Origin: Planctomycetota bacterium
GTDB taxonomy: Bacteria; Planctomycetota; Phycisphaerae; WQYP01
Assembly: GCA_021852225.1 (NCBI GenBank)
Contig: JAJZOA010000141.1
Location: 1-7,749 of the forward strand
Reading direction: 5' to 3'
Length of the DNA: 7,749 nt
A program made the position numbers and the translations under genes. Below the pieces are notes generated by a model. The model saw nothing but the letters and a program-made list of their open reading frames with translations, ran no database searches and was not told where the DNA came from. Of the stretch, positions 1-5,768 are shown piece by piece. Every line of letters starts with the position of its first letter. Positions within the stretch are counted from its first letter, which is position 1.

Positions 1-1
1 C

Positions 2-1711
2 GGAGTGATTATCGCCGACGCGTGTGATGAAAATTTATCTGTGGTATATGTGAACGATGCGTTTGCACGCGTGAGCGGCCTTACCGCAGAGCAAATTCGC
101 GGCCACGGCTGCCGAATACTGTTTGGTGATGATTTATTGACCCATTATGCCGGCTGGCGCGATGGCGAAAAGACCTCCGGCGAATCACCGGTATCCACGA
201 TTCGCCACGAGCACAACGGCGAAACACGCTGGTACGAACTGCGCGCGCTGCGCGTGTGCGATCAGGCCGGAAAGCCGACCCATTTCATCGGGTTGCGCGT
301 GGATGTGTCGGAACGCAAACAGGCCGAACTTGAACTTTCGCGCCTTGCAACACTTGATCCGTTGACCGGATTACCCAATCGGCGAGCGTTACTGGACAAT
401 CTGGATCGGGCCGTCGTGCACGCGGCGGAAACCAACGTGCACGGCGCGGTAATGTGCATGGACCTTGATAACTTCAAGGATGTCAACGATGCGCTGGGCC
501 ACGACGCAGGCGATACGCTTTTGCGGGAAATTTCCCGGCGACTGACTGCCTCCCTGCGGCCAAAGGATATGGTGGCCCGCCTTGGCGGTGACGAGTTTAT
601 CATCCTTCTGCCGGAACTGGCAGATTCGCATTCAGCGGCCATGCATGTGGCGAGTTCGGTTGCGGAATCCATTCGCAACAGCCTGGCTGAACCAATCACA
701 CTGGCCGATCGCGAACACCGCGTGACCGCAAGCATCGGCATCGCGATGTTCTCCGGAGATGTTCAGCCGGCCGGCGACCTTTTGAAGCAGGCGGACACCG
801 CCATGTACCGCGTGAAAGAGGCGGGACGCAATTCAACCTGTTTCTTTGAACAATTTATGCAGACATCCGCTGAGGTACGACTGGCACTGGAGGATTCATT
901 GTATGAGGCAATCCGCCGGGGCGAATTCCGACTGTTCCTTCAGCCGCAGATGGACGCGCGGGGCAATATGACCGGAGCCGAAGCGCTGATCCGGTGGCAG
1001 AAGACCGACCATGAAATGGTCATGCCGGGTCAATTTATTCCGATGGCTGAAGACAGTCTTTCGTTAATCAGTTCAATCGGTGATTGGGTACTGCTGGAAT
1101 CGTGCAAATTGCTAAAACAGTTCCAGGACGCGGGCCGCGATTTTTCCATTTCCGCAAATATCAGTCCACGGCAATTCAAATCTCCTGATTTCGTACAGTC
1201 CGTGCGGCGGATTATTGAGGCCACAGGCGTTTCGCCCGACCGGCTGGTGCTGGAATTAACCGAGGGCGCGATCATCGATAATCTTGACGAAGGCAATCTT
1301 AAAATGGAAGAACTTGCCCGCTTAGGAATCCGCTTTTCGATCGACGATTTTGGCACAGGCTATTCCTCGCTGGGTTATTTACGCAAGCTGGCCGTCGCCG
1401 AGCTAAAAATTGACGGGTCATTTGTGCGCGGCGTACCCGCTGATTCCAACGATGTCGTACTGGTGGAGGCGATTCTGGCAATCGCCCGGCATCACAAAAT
1501 AAGTGTGGTCGCTGAAGGCGTTGAAACCGGCGAACAGCTTGATTTTCTTTCGGCACGCGGCTGCAACCTGTTTCAGGGCCATTACTTTCGGCGGCCGATG
1601 CCCGCAGCTGACCTTCTTTCAGAGGTCATGCTGGAAATTGCCGAGGAATCAACCGGTATTCAATCGCCGGAAGTCTGCGCCAGGCCGCTTCAGACTACCG
1701 TTGATGACTAA
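2..1711 (+). CDS. PAS-GGDEF-EAL cyclic-di-GMP turnover protein, 5' partial
   Basis: The reading frame is open to the left edge, so the true start and probably further sensor domains lie upstream; the GTG at 5 is just an internal Val codon. Residues counted from that codon: a PAS domain with PAC segment (about 1-105), a GGDEF diguanylate cyclase domain (about 110-282) and an EAL phosphodiesterase domain (about 295-545). The GGDEF signature is intact (194-198), with an RxxD inhibitory c-di-GMP site just before it (R185, D188). In the EAL domain E326 (EALIR), N385, E417, D447-D448 (DDFGTGYSSL), K468, E504 and Q524 are all present, so both activities look possible. Such hybrids often act mainly as phosphodiesterases, with GGDEF binding GTP as a regulator. 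The protein probably senses a small ligand or redox state through PAS and adjusts c-di-GMP. No membrane segment is visible in this part. It has no obvious functional link to the genes downstream. Confidence 0.95.
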   Translation, partial: GVIIADACDENLSVVYVNDAFARVSGLTAEQIRGHGCRILFGDDLLTHYAGWRDGEKTSGESPVSTIRHEHNGETRWYELRALRVCDQAGKPTHFIGLRVDVSERKQAELELSRLATLDPLTGLPNRRALLDNLDRAVVHAAETNVHGAVMCMDLDNFKDVNDALGHDAGDTLLREISRRLTASLRPKDMVARLGGDEFIILLPELADSHSAAMHVASSVAESIRNSLAEPITLADREHRVTASIGIAMFSGDVQPAGDLLKQADTAMYRVKEAGRNSTCFFEQFMQTSAEVRLALEDSLYEAIRRGEFRLFLQPQMDARGNMTGAEALIRWQKTDHEMVMPGQFIPMAEDSLSLISSIGDWVLLESCKLLKQFQDAGRDFSISANISPRQFKSPDFVQSVRRIIEATGVSPDRLVLELTEGAIIDNLDEGNLKMEELARLGIRFSIDDFGTGYSSLGYLRKLAVAELKIDGSFVRGVPADSNDVVLVEAILAIARHHKISVVAEGVETGEQLDFLSARGCNLFQGHYFRRPMPAADLLSEVMLEIAEESTGIQSPEVCARPLQTTVDD

Positions 1712-1716
1712 CCGCG

Positions 1717-1785
1717 GCATGTGGTGTCGCCGTGGCTTCCATGCTTCAATCGCGTTGCCATGTGGGTGCCCCACGCCCCTGGGCG
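1717..1785. repeat. Nested short repeats after the GGDEF-EAL gene
   Basis: This spacer holds several small repeats packed together. CATGTGG occurs at 1718-1724 and again at 1759-1765. GCATG (1717-1721) is inverted as CATGC (1740-1744). GTGGG (1762-1766) pairs with CCCAC (1770-1774) across a 3-base loop. CGCCC (1774-1778) pairs with GGGCG (1781-1785) across 2 bases. The density of palindromes suggests a REP-like dispersed element or mRNA 3'-end hairpins for the gene before it. There is no T tract, so it is not a standard intrinsic terminator. Single-window evidence cannot show that it is dispersed. Confidence 0.3.
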
Positions 1786-1807
1786 GAATCAGACGCCAGA
1801 ACACTTG

Positions 1808-1813
1808 TATAAT
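1808..1813 (+). promoter_or_regulatory. Possible -10 element for the zinc-ribbon gene
   Basis: A perfect TATAAT hexamer lies about 70 bases before the ATG at 1885. At 17-18 bp spacing the -35 position (GGAATC or CGGAAT) is poor, and the TG before the hexamer is one base out of place for an extended -10. It is a plausible promoter because the gene is separated from its upstream neighbour by 173 bases, but the support is one hexamer only. Confidence 0.27.
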
Positions 1814-1842
1814 TCGTTCATTTTCCGGACAATGCGGCAATG

Positions 1843-1868
1843 ACCCGGGGCTCCATTCTTTTCCGGGT
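1843..1868 (+). promoter_or_regulatory. Hairpin in the 5' leader of the zinc-ribbon gene
   Basis: ACCCGG (1843-1848) is perfectly complementary to CCGGGT (1863-1868) across a 14-base loop. The stem ends only three bases before the purine-rich ribosome binding site at 1872-1879, so it could modulate translation. It could also be chance in GC-rich DNA. Confidence 0.25.
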
Positions 1869-1871
1869 GTT

Positions 1872-1879
1872 AAAGGCGG
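1872..1879 (+). promoter_or_regulatory. Ribosome binding site deciding the start at 1885
   Basis: AAAGGCGG sits five bases before the ATG at 1885. The earlier in-frame ATG at 1840 has no such site, and the 15 residues it would add fall before the first conserved zinc-ribbon cysteines, so 1885 is preferred. Confidence 0.6.
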
Positions 1880-1884
1880 TTTTT

Positions 1885-2511
1885 ATGCCACGTTGCCCAT
1901 CGTGCTTTGTCATTATGACCGATGTCATGGAAGGGAACTTCCATGTCAAAACATGCAGCAGTTGCTTTGGCGAATGGGTTTCGCGCCCGGCCTTGATGCA
2001 TCTGGTGCGAACTCCGCCACCAATCGCCGCGGAACCAGCCGATGCGCCTTCCGGCCAATCACCGGCTTCAACGGACGCCACTTCACCGCCAGTTGGCGCG
2101 CCTCCAGACCTGCGATCCCTGGCGGCGCTAGCCGTGGAGTCGGACACAAAAAAGCCCATGCAATGCCCCGATTGCCATGTTCAAATGACGATCGACCGGC
2201 TGAATCCGCTGATACCGGTTCCGATTCAGATTTGCAAAAAATGCAGCGGAGCGTGGCTGGATGTTGGCAAGAGACCTCTGCTGCAACGGCTGTATTATGA
2301 ATTGACCAATAGTCAGGACCCGAAGATTATTGCGCTGCGCGATAAACTCGGCATCGCCAACATGAATATGCAGGCAGACCTGGATGCAATGCGCTCAACC
2401 CAGACACATCTACAAAACGTTTTCAGTCCGGGAGGAATCGGATCAATGGGCGGCTACGGTGGATCGATATTCAGCGGGCTGCCGGGACTGATGGATTATT
2501 TGGGTTATTAG
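1885..2511 (+). CDS. Double TFIIB-type zinc-ribbon protein of unknown function
   Basis: The 208-residue product carries two zinc ribbons of the zf-TFIIB type. The first has CPSC (C4, C7) and CSSC (C24, C27) followed by FGEWV. The second has CPDC (C94, C97) and CKKC (C117, C120) followed by SGAWLDVGK, which closely matches the family signature of paired CxxC, Gly-x-Trp-Leu-Asp and Gly. A Pro/Ala/Ser-rich linker (about 43-78) joins them. The C-terminus (about 183-208) is rich in Gly, Ser and Met (GGIGSMGGYGG). No signal peptide or clear membrane helix is seen, so it is probably cytosolic. Proteins with this domain are common in bacteria, but their biochemical role is poorly defined; zinc binding is the safe inference, and nucleic-acid or protein binding is possible. 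It lies 89 bases before arsR, which has its own promoter, so it is probably not part of the arsenic operon. Confidence 0.82.
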   Translation: MPRCPSCFVIMTDVMEGNFHVKTCSSCFGEWVSRPALMHLVRTPPPIAAEPADAPSGQSPASTDATSPPVGAPPDLRSLAALAVESDTKKPMQCPDCHVQMTIDRLNPLIPVPIQICKKCSGAWLDVGKRPLLQRLYYELTNSQDPKIIALRDKLGIANMNMQADLDAMRSTQTHLQNVFSPGGIGSMGGYGGSIFSGLPGLMDYLGY

Positions 2512-2562
2512 CTCCGACAGACAGCCTTACAGCAATCGTGGAGCCAGAATGAACTTGCCCTG

Positions 2563-2594
2563 TATTTGACTATATTTGATTGCGCGTATATAGT
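2563..2594 (+). promoter_or_regulatory. Candidate ArsR operator: inverted and direct repeats
   Basis: ACTATAT (2569-2575) and ATATAGT (2588-2594) form a perfect 7-bp inverted repeat with a 12-bp spacer. Its two arms overlap the end of the -35 and all of the -10 hexamer. TATTTGA also occurs twice, at 2563-2569 and 2573-2579, exactly 10 bp apart, about one helical turn. ArsR/SmtB repressors bind AT-rich imperfect dyads overlapping their own promoters and dissociate on metalloid binding. The location and symmetry fit autorepression. The exact half-site cannot be fixed from one sequence. Confidence 0.55.
2566..2594 (+). promoter_or_regulatory. Sigma70-type promoter of the ars operon
   Basis: TTGACT (2566-2571, five of six matches to the -35 consensus) and TATAGT (2589-2594, five of six to the -10) are separated by exactly 17 bp. 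Initiation would fall near 2600-2602, at or beside the arsR ATG at 2601, which would make the message leaderless or nearly so. The promoter overlaps a symmetric repeat that is a good ArsR operator candidate. Confidence 0.7.
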
Positions 2595-2600
2595 GAGAAT

Positions 2601-2996
2601 ATGAAGACGCGGGAAACAGCTACTGTCACTCCACCCGGGATGAACGTTAAAGCGGTCAACCTGATGTTTCGCGCTTTTTCCGATCATACCCGCCTGCGAA
2701 TACTCAATTTACTTGCGCAGGGTGAGCTTTGCGTGTGTGATATTACCGCCATCCTGGACCAATCCCAGCCCAAAGTCTCCCGCCACCTTGCTTATCTGCG
2801 GCGCGCCGGGCTGGTGCGGGCGCGGCGCGAAGGACTGTGGATGCACTATCATCTGGCCCCGGCAAACCATGCATTTCATAAGAATCTTCTCCATTGCCTG
2901 GACTGCTGCTTTACGGATGTGCCGGAACTTTCACGCGACCGTGCCACGCTTGATCAGCGCGGATGTTGCAACGGGACAAAGGAACGATGCAAATGA
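2601..2996 (+). CDS. arsR: ArsR-family arsenite-responsive repressor
   Basis: This 131-residue winged-helix protein matches ArsR/SmtB repressors: FRAFSDHTRLRILNLLAQGE (about 24-42), the ELCVCD metal-binding helix (C44, C46), and the recognition helix SQPKVSRHLAYLRRAGLV (about 55-72) followed by the wing (REGLWMHYHL). As(III) binding to cysteine thiolates should release it from the operator upstream. The third cysteine of the E. coli site (CVCDLC) is absent here (Thr49 lies close by), but the C-terminus has C99, C102, C103, C122, C123 and C130. Any of these could supply the missing ligand. The ATG at 2601 is chosen because the fold begins soon after it. It lacks a normally spaced ribosome binding site, and the ATG at 2640 (residue 14) is a possible alternative. 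The gene is first in the arsenic operon, 117 bases ahead of arsC. Confidence 0.94.
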   Translation: MKTRETATVTPPGMNVKAVNLMFRAFSDHTRLRILNLLAQGELCVCDITAILDQSQPKVSRHLAYLRRAGLVRARREGLWMHYHLAPANHAFHKNLLHCLDCCFTDVPELSRDRATLDQRGCCNGTKERCK

Positions 2997-3010
2997 CATC
3001 CATTTTTTTT
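2961..3010 (+). terminator. Possible terminator or attenuator at the arsR 3' end
   Basis: GGATGT (2961-2966) pairs perfectly with ACATCC (2996-3001). Two further G-U pairs extend the stem inward around a 25-base loop. A single A and then eight consecutive T residues (3003-3010) follow the stem. The arrangement resembles an intrinsic terminator, but the stem is short and the loop large, so termination would probably be partial. The stem lies mostly inside the arsR coding region. It could reduce readthrough into arsC. Confidence 0.38.
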
Positions 3011-3014
3011 CAGC

Positions 3015-3058
3015 AATATATACGTCTTTGTTAATATACGGCATTCCATATTTATATT
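3015..3058 (+). promoter_or_regulatory. AT-rich spacer before arsC with possible second promoter
   Basis: The stretch is much more AT-rich than the genes around it and repeats AATATA at 3015-3020 and 3033-3038. The second copy is inverted as TATATT at 3053-3058. Candidate hexamers exist: TTGTTA 3028-3033 with TATATT at 19 bp, or ATGACA 2993-2998 with TATATA at 18 bp. None is strong. An internal promoter for arsC-acr3-arsM or a second ArsR site is possible, and nothing here settles which. Confidence 0.25.
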
Positions 3059-3113
3059 CTGTCGCAGCCAGATACTGGACGGGACCGCAACGACTTGAAC
3101 GGAGAACATCACC

Positions 3114-3623
3114 ATGAACGGCAAACTGAACGTACTTTTCCTGTGCACCGGCAATTCATGCCGCAGCCAGATGGCTGAAGGCTGGGCGCGAAAGCTCAAG
3201 GGCGACGTATTGATCGCATATTCCGCCGGCATTGAAACCCATGGACTGAATCCCAATGCGGTCAAGGTCATGGCCGAAGCGGGAGTCGATATATCCGGGC
3301 ATAAGTCCAAAACCGCCGGGGATCTGCGTGACGTTCCATTTGATTTTGTGGTTACCGTCTGCGGCCATGCCAATGAAACCTGCCCGGCGTGGCTCGGCTC
3401 GAAAGCCAAAGTGGTGCACGTAGGTTTTGATGATCCACCCAAACTGGCAAAAACCGCCAAAACCCCGGAAGAGGCACTTGAGCATTATCGGCGAGTGCGG
3501 GATCAAATCAAGGCCTTTGTGGAATCGCTGCCGCATTCGCTGCAACCTTCCAGCGAAGAATTCACTCCCGCATTTTCCAGTGATTCTTCCAAGCGGATAT
3601 TGTCGGCGGGGGCCGAAACATGA
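3114..3623 (+). CDS. arsC: Thioredoxin-coupled arsenate reductase
   Basis: The product reduces As(V) to As(III) in the cytosol. It has the low-molecular-weight tyrosine phosphatase fold of the S. aureus pI258 ArsC class rather than the glutaredoxin-coupled E. coli class. The anion loop is CTGNSCRS near the N-terminus, with nucleophile C11, C16 and R17. The redox relay cysteines are C83 and C90 (VCGHANETC). The acid loop is GFDDPP with D107-D108. [12 protein letters not shown] (36-47) matches the family closely. Family members are usually about 130-140 residues; this one has 169, with a Ser/Pro-rich tail from about 142 that carries no recognisable motif. GGAGA at 3101-3105 is well spaced from the ATG. 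The stop overlaps the acr3 start by four bases (ATGA), implying translational coupling. Electrons would come from thioredoxin, whose gene is not in the window. Confidence 0.96.
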   Translation: MNGKLNVLFLCTGNSCRSQMAEGWARKLKGDVLIAYSAGIETHGLNPNAVKVMAEAGVDISGHKSKTAGDLRDVPFDFVVTVCGHANETCPAWLGSKAKVVHVGFDDPPKLAKTAKTPEEALEHYRRVRDQIKAFVESLPHSLQPSSEEFTPAFSSDSSKRILSAGAET

Positions 3624-4741
3624 GCGATACAACCAGAAGATTATCGTTCCTGGACCGTTATTTAACCCTTTGGATTTTCCTGGCAATGGGTGCGGGCCTT
3701 GGATTGGGTTACGCCTGGCATAGTCTGCCGGCGACCATGGCCCATTTTGAATTCGGCACCACCAATCTGCCGATCGCAATCGGCCTGATTCTGATGATGT
3801 ATCCGCCACTGGCAAAAGTCCGCTACGAAGAGCTTGGTAAAGTGTTTCGCAACACCCGCGTGCTGGGGCTTTCCCTTTTTCAGAACTGGGTCATTGGCCC
3901 GCTGCTGATGTTTGGACTGGCGATTCTGTTTCTTCGCGCCCATCCGCTTTTTATGGTGGGTCTGATTCTGATTGGTCTGGCCCGCTGTATTGCGATGGTG
4001 ATTGTATGGAATGATCTGGCCAACGGAAATACGGATTATGCCGCGGGTCTGGTGGCCTTTAACAGCATTTTTCAAGTAGTATTTTACAGTCTGTATGCGT
4101 GGGTGTTTATCAAAATATTGCCGCCGCTGCTGGGCCTGCATCTTGGAAATGTGGACTTGGCGGCGATTTCTATTTTAAGTATTGCCCGCAGCGTGCTGAT
4201 CTATCTGGGGATTCCGTTTCTGGCCGGGATGGCCACGCGTTATATTCTTTTAAAAATCCGCGGCCGGAACTGGTACGAACACAATTTTATTCCACGCATA
4301 AGCCCGCTGACACTTGTTGCCCTGCTGCTGACCATTGTGGTTATGTTCGCCCTGCAAGGTCGGCAGATTATCGCCGCACCCGGATCGGTCCTGTTCGTAG
4401 CCATTCCGCTGCTGATTTATTTTGTGGTCATGTTTCTAGTGAGTTTCTGGATGGGGCGGAAAATCGGAGCGGATTATTCACAGACGGTAACAATCTCTTT
4501 TACCGCCGCAAGCAATAATTTTGAACTGGCCATTGCCGTTGCCGTGGCGCTTTTCGGCGTGGCCAGTCCCGTGGCGTTTACCGCGGTCATCGGCCCGCTG
4601 GTGGAAGTCCCCGTCATGATTGGACTGGTGAATGTCGCACTTTTTATGCAAAGGCGCTATTTTCCGGCGGAAACCGCCAAAAGAAGCGCTTTGCCAGCAG
4701 AAATCGGCTGCCCCGCGGTGGCTTCGCGCCACAAATGTTAA
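3620..4741 (+). CDS. acr3: Acr3-family arsenite efflux permease
   Basis: This 373-residue inner-membrane protein exports arsenite using the proton motive force. About ten hydrophobic segments are visible (roughly 15-35, 49-66, 80-104, 109-130, 139-170, 180-205, 228-246, 255-276, 288-312, 315-343), as expected for Acr3 and unlike the 12-helix ArsB. Family motifs include [12 protein letters not shown] (59-70), [14 protein letters not shown] (121-134) with the conserved transport Cys C123, and [10 protein letters not shown] (325-334) with the conserved E329. [16 protein letters not shown] (298-313) is also typical. A run of G (3608-3612) seven bases before the ATG may serve as ribosome binding site, although coupling through the 4-base overlap with arsC is likely. 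The tail after about 350 is polar and ends in a Cys, with no motif seen. It removes the product of ArsC and competes with ArsM for arsenite. Confidence 0.96.
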   Translation: MSDTTRRLSFLDRYLTLWIFLAMGAGLGLGYAWHSLPATMAHFEFGTTNLPIAIGLILMMYPPLAKVRYEELGKVFRNTRVLGLSLFQNWVIGPLLMFGLAILFLRAHPLFMVGLILIGLARCIAMVIVWNDLANGNTDYAAGLVAFNSIFQVVFYSLYAWVFIKILPPLLGLHLGNVDLAAISILSIARSVLIYLGIPFLAGMATRYILLKIRGRNWYEHNFIPRISPLTLVALLLTIVVMFALQGRQIIAAPGSVLFVAIPLLIYFVVMFLVSFWMGRKIGADYSQTVTISFTAASNNFELAIAVAVALFGVASPVAFTAVIGPLVEVPVMIGLVNVALFMQRRYFPAETAKRSALPAEIGCPAVASRHKC

Positions 4742-4770
4742 GTCGCTTGGGATTGCCGCGTTATATTGCA

Positions 4771-4776
4771 AAGGAG
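4771..4776 (+). promoter_or_regulatory. Strong ribosome binding site of arsM
   Basis: AAGGAG lies seven bases before the ATG at 4784. It lies downstream of the in-frame TTG at 4766 and so excludes that codon as the start. It is the best Shine-Dalgarno site in the window and suggests that ArsM is translated independently of acr3. Confidence 0.8.
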
Positions 4777-4783
4777 CCTCCTG

Positions 4784-5719
4784 ATGACCGGAAACCAGCC
4801 TATTGAACAAACCATTCAAGACCGCTACGCCCAGGTGGCGCGCAGCACGCTTTCCAGCCACCATGCCGGGGTGGCATCGGTCGCACAAGCTTTTGGCTAT
4901 TCGGAGGAAGAGTTACATTCAATTCCTGCCGAAGCCAACATGGGGCTTTCCTGCGGAAACCCGACAGCCATGGCCAGCCTCCGGCCGGGCGAAACAGTCG
5001 TGGACCTCGGCTGTGGCGGCGGTCTGGATGTGTTTTTGGCGGCACAAAAAGTGGGCCCCGCGGGAAAAGCCATCGGGATAGATATGACACCCGCCATGAT
5101 CGACCGGGCCAACGCAAACGCCGCCAGCGGCGCAGACGGCAAGCCATTTACCAATGTAGCGTTTTATCTGGCACATATTGACGCACTGCCGCTGCCCGCC
5201 AATAGCGTGGACTGTGTGATTTCTAATTGCGTCATCAACCTCGCTCCAGATAAACCGACTGTTTTTCGTGAAATCGCCCGCGTGCTAAAGCCGGGCGGAC
5301 GGGTGGCGGTCAGCGATATTGCCCTGAAAAAGCCGTTGCCGGATGAGCTTGCCCGCAATATTTCCGCATGGGTAGGCTGTATTTCCGGAGCAATTGCGAT
5401 TGAAGATTATCGCCAGGGACTTCGGGCAGCCGGCTTTTCCCAAGTGGAAATTGTAGACAGTCAGACCGATCTGAACGCCTATGGTGCGGTGGGAAAACAA
5501 TCGGTCTGCTGTTCTCCGGCGATGGAAAATGCCGAAGACCACACCGCCCCGATAAGGGCCACGACCGTCGGCGCACTAAATGTTCTGGAAACCAACTGCT
5601 GTGGACAAGCCACTTCGGAGGAAACTGGCGTACATGATGATCTGGCCACGCTGGCGAAAAAATATGACCTAAATGAATATGCCGCCAGTGTGAAGGTTTT
5701 TGCGGTTAAACCGGGATGA
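4784..5719 (+). CDS. arsM: Arsenite S-adenosylmethionine methyltransferase
   Basis: The 311-residue cytosolic enzyme transfers methyl groups from S-adenosylmethionine to As(III), giving mono-, di- and trimethyl arsenicals, some of them volatile. The class I methyltransferase core shows [16 protein letters not shown] (72-87) with SAM-binding glycines, IGID (97-100), and [21 protein letters not shown] (from 133). The three cysteines required in the ArsM/AS3MT family are present: C57 (LSCGNP), C149 (SNCVINL) and C199 (VGCISGA). The C-terminal ending [13 protein letters not shown] is also characteristic. Between them lies a Cys-containing region with pairs C242-C243 and C272-C273, which may bind arsenicals or take part in disulfide exchange. 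The gene is last in the arsenic operon, 42 bases after acr3, and ends 49 bases before the convergent aldolase-like gene. No clear terminator is visible between them. Confidence 0.96.
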   Translation: MTGNQPIEQTIQDRYAQVARSTLSSHHAGVASVAQAFGYSEEELHSIPAEANMGLSCGNPTAMASLRPGETVVDLGCGGGLDVFLAAQKVGPAGKAIGIDMTPAMIDRANANAASGADGKPFTNVAFYLAHIDALPLPANSVDCVISNCVINLAPDKPTVFREIARVLKPGGRVAVSDIALKKPLPDELARNISAWVGCISGAIAIEDYRQGLRAAGFSQVEIVDSQTDLNAYGAVGKQSVCCSPAMENAEDHTAPIRATTVGALNVLETNCCGQATSEETGVHDDLATLAKKYDLNEYAASVKVFAVKPG

Positions 5720-5768
5720 GCCTGCCGGCGCTTTACCAACGGAAAAGCCAGGGGCAAGGCACTCTGGG

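Noticed and set aside
1503..2300. Long plus-strand frame spanning the end of the GGDEF-EAL gene and most of the zinc-ribbon gene
   Set aside because: It is a shadow of two genes with clear domains; its own translation shows no recognisable motif.
2511..2544. GCTCC/GGAGC inverted repeat after the zinc-ribbon gene as a terminator
   Set aside because: The stem is 5 bp with a 24-base loop and no T run follows.
2549..2569. Seven-codon upstream frame (MNLPCI and stop) before arsR
   Set aside because: It lies upstream of the predicted transcription start and has no ribosome binding site.
3003..3010. T8 tract as a phase-variation homopolymer
   Set aside because: It lies between genes just after the arsR stop, so slippage would not change a reading frame; a terminator role is more natural.
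5720..5768. Possible bidirectional terminator between convergent arsM and the aldolase-like gene
   Set aside because: Only 3-bp stems such as GCC/GGC and the GCCGGC palindrome are visible, with no T tract in either direction.
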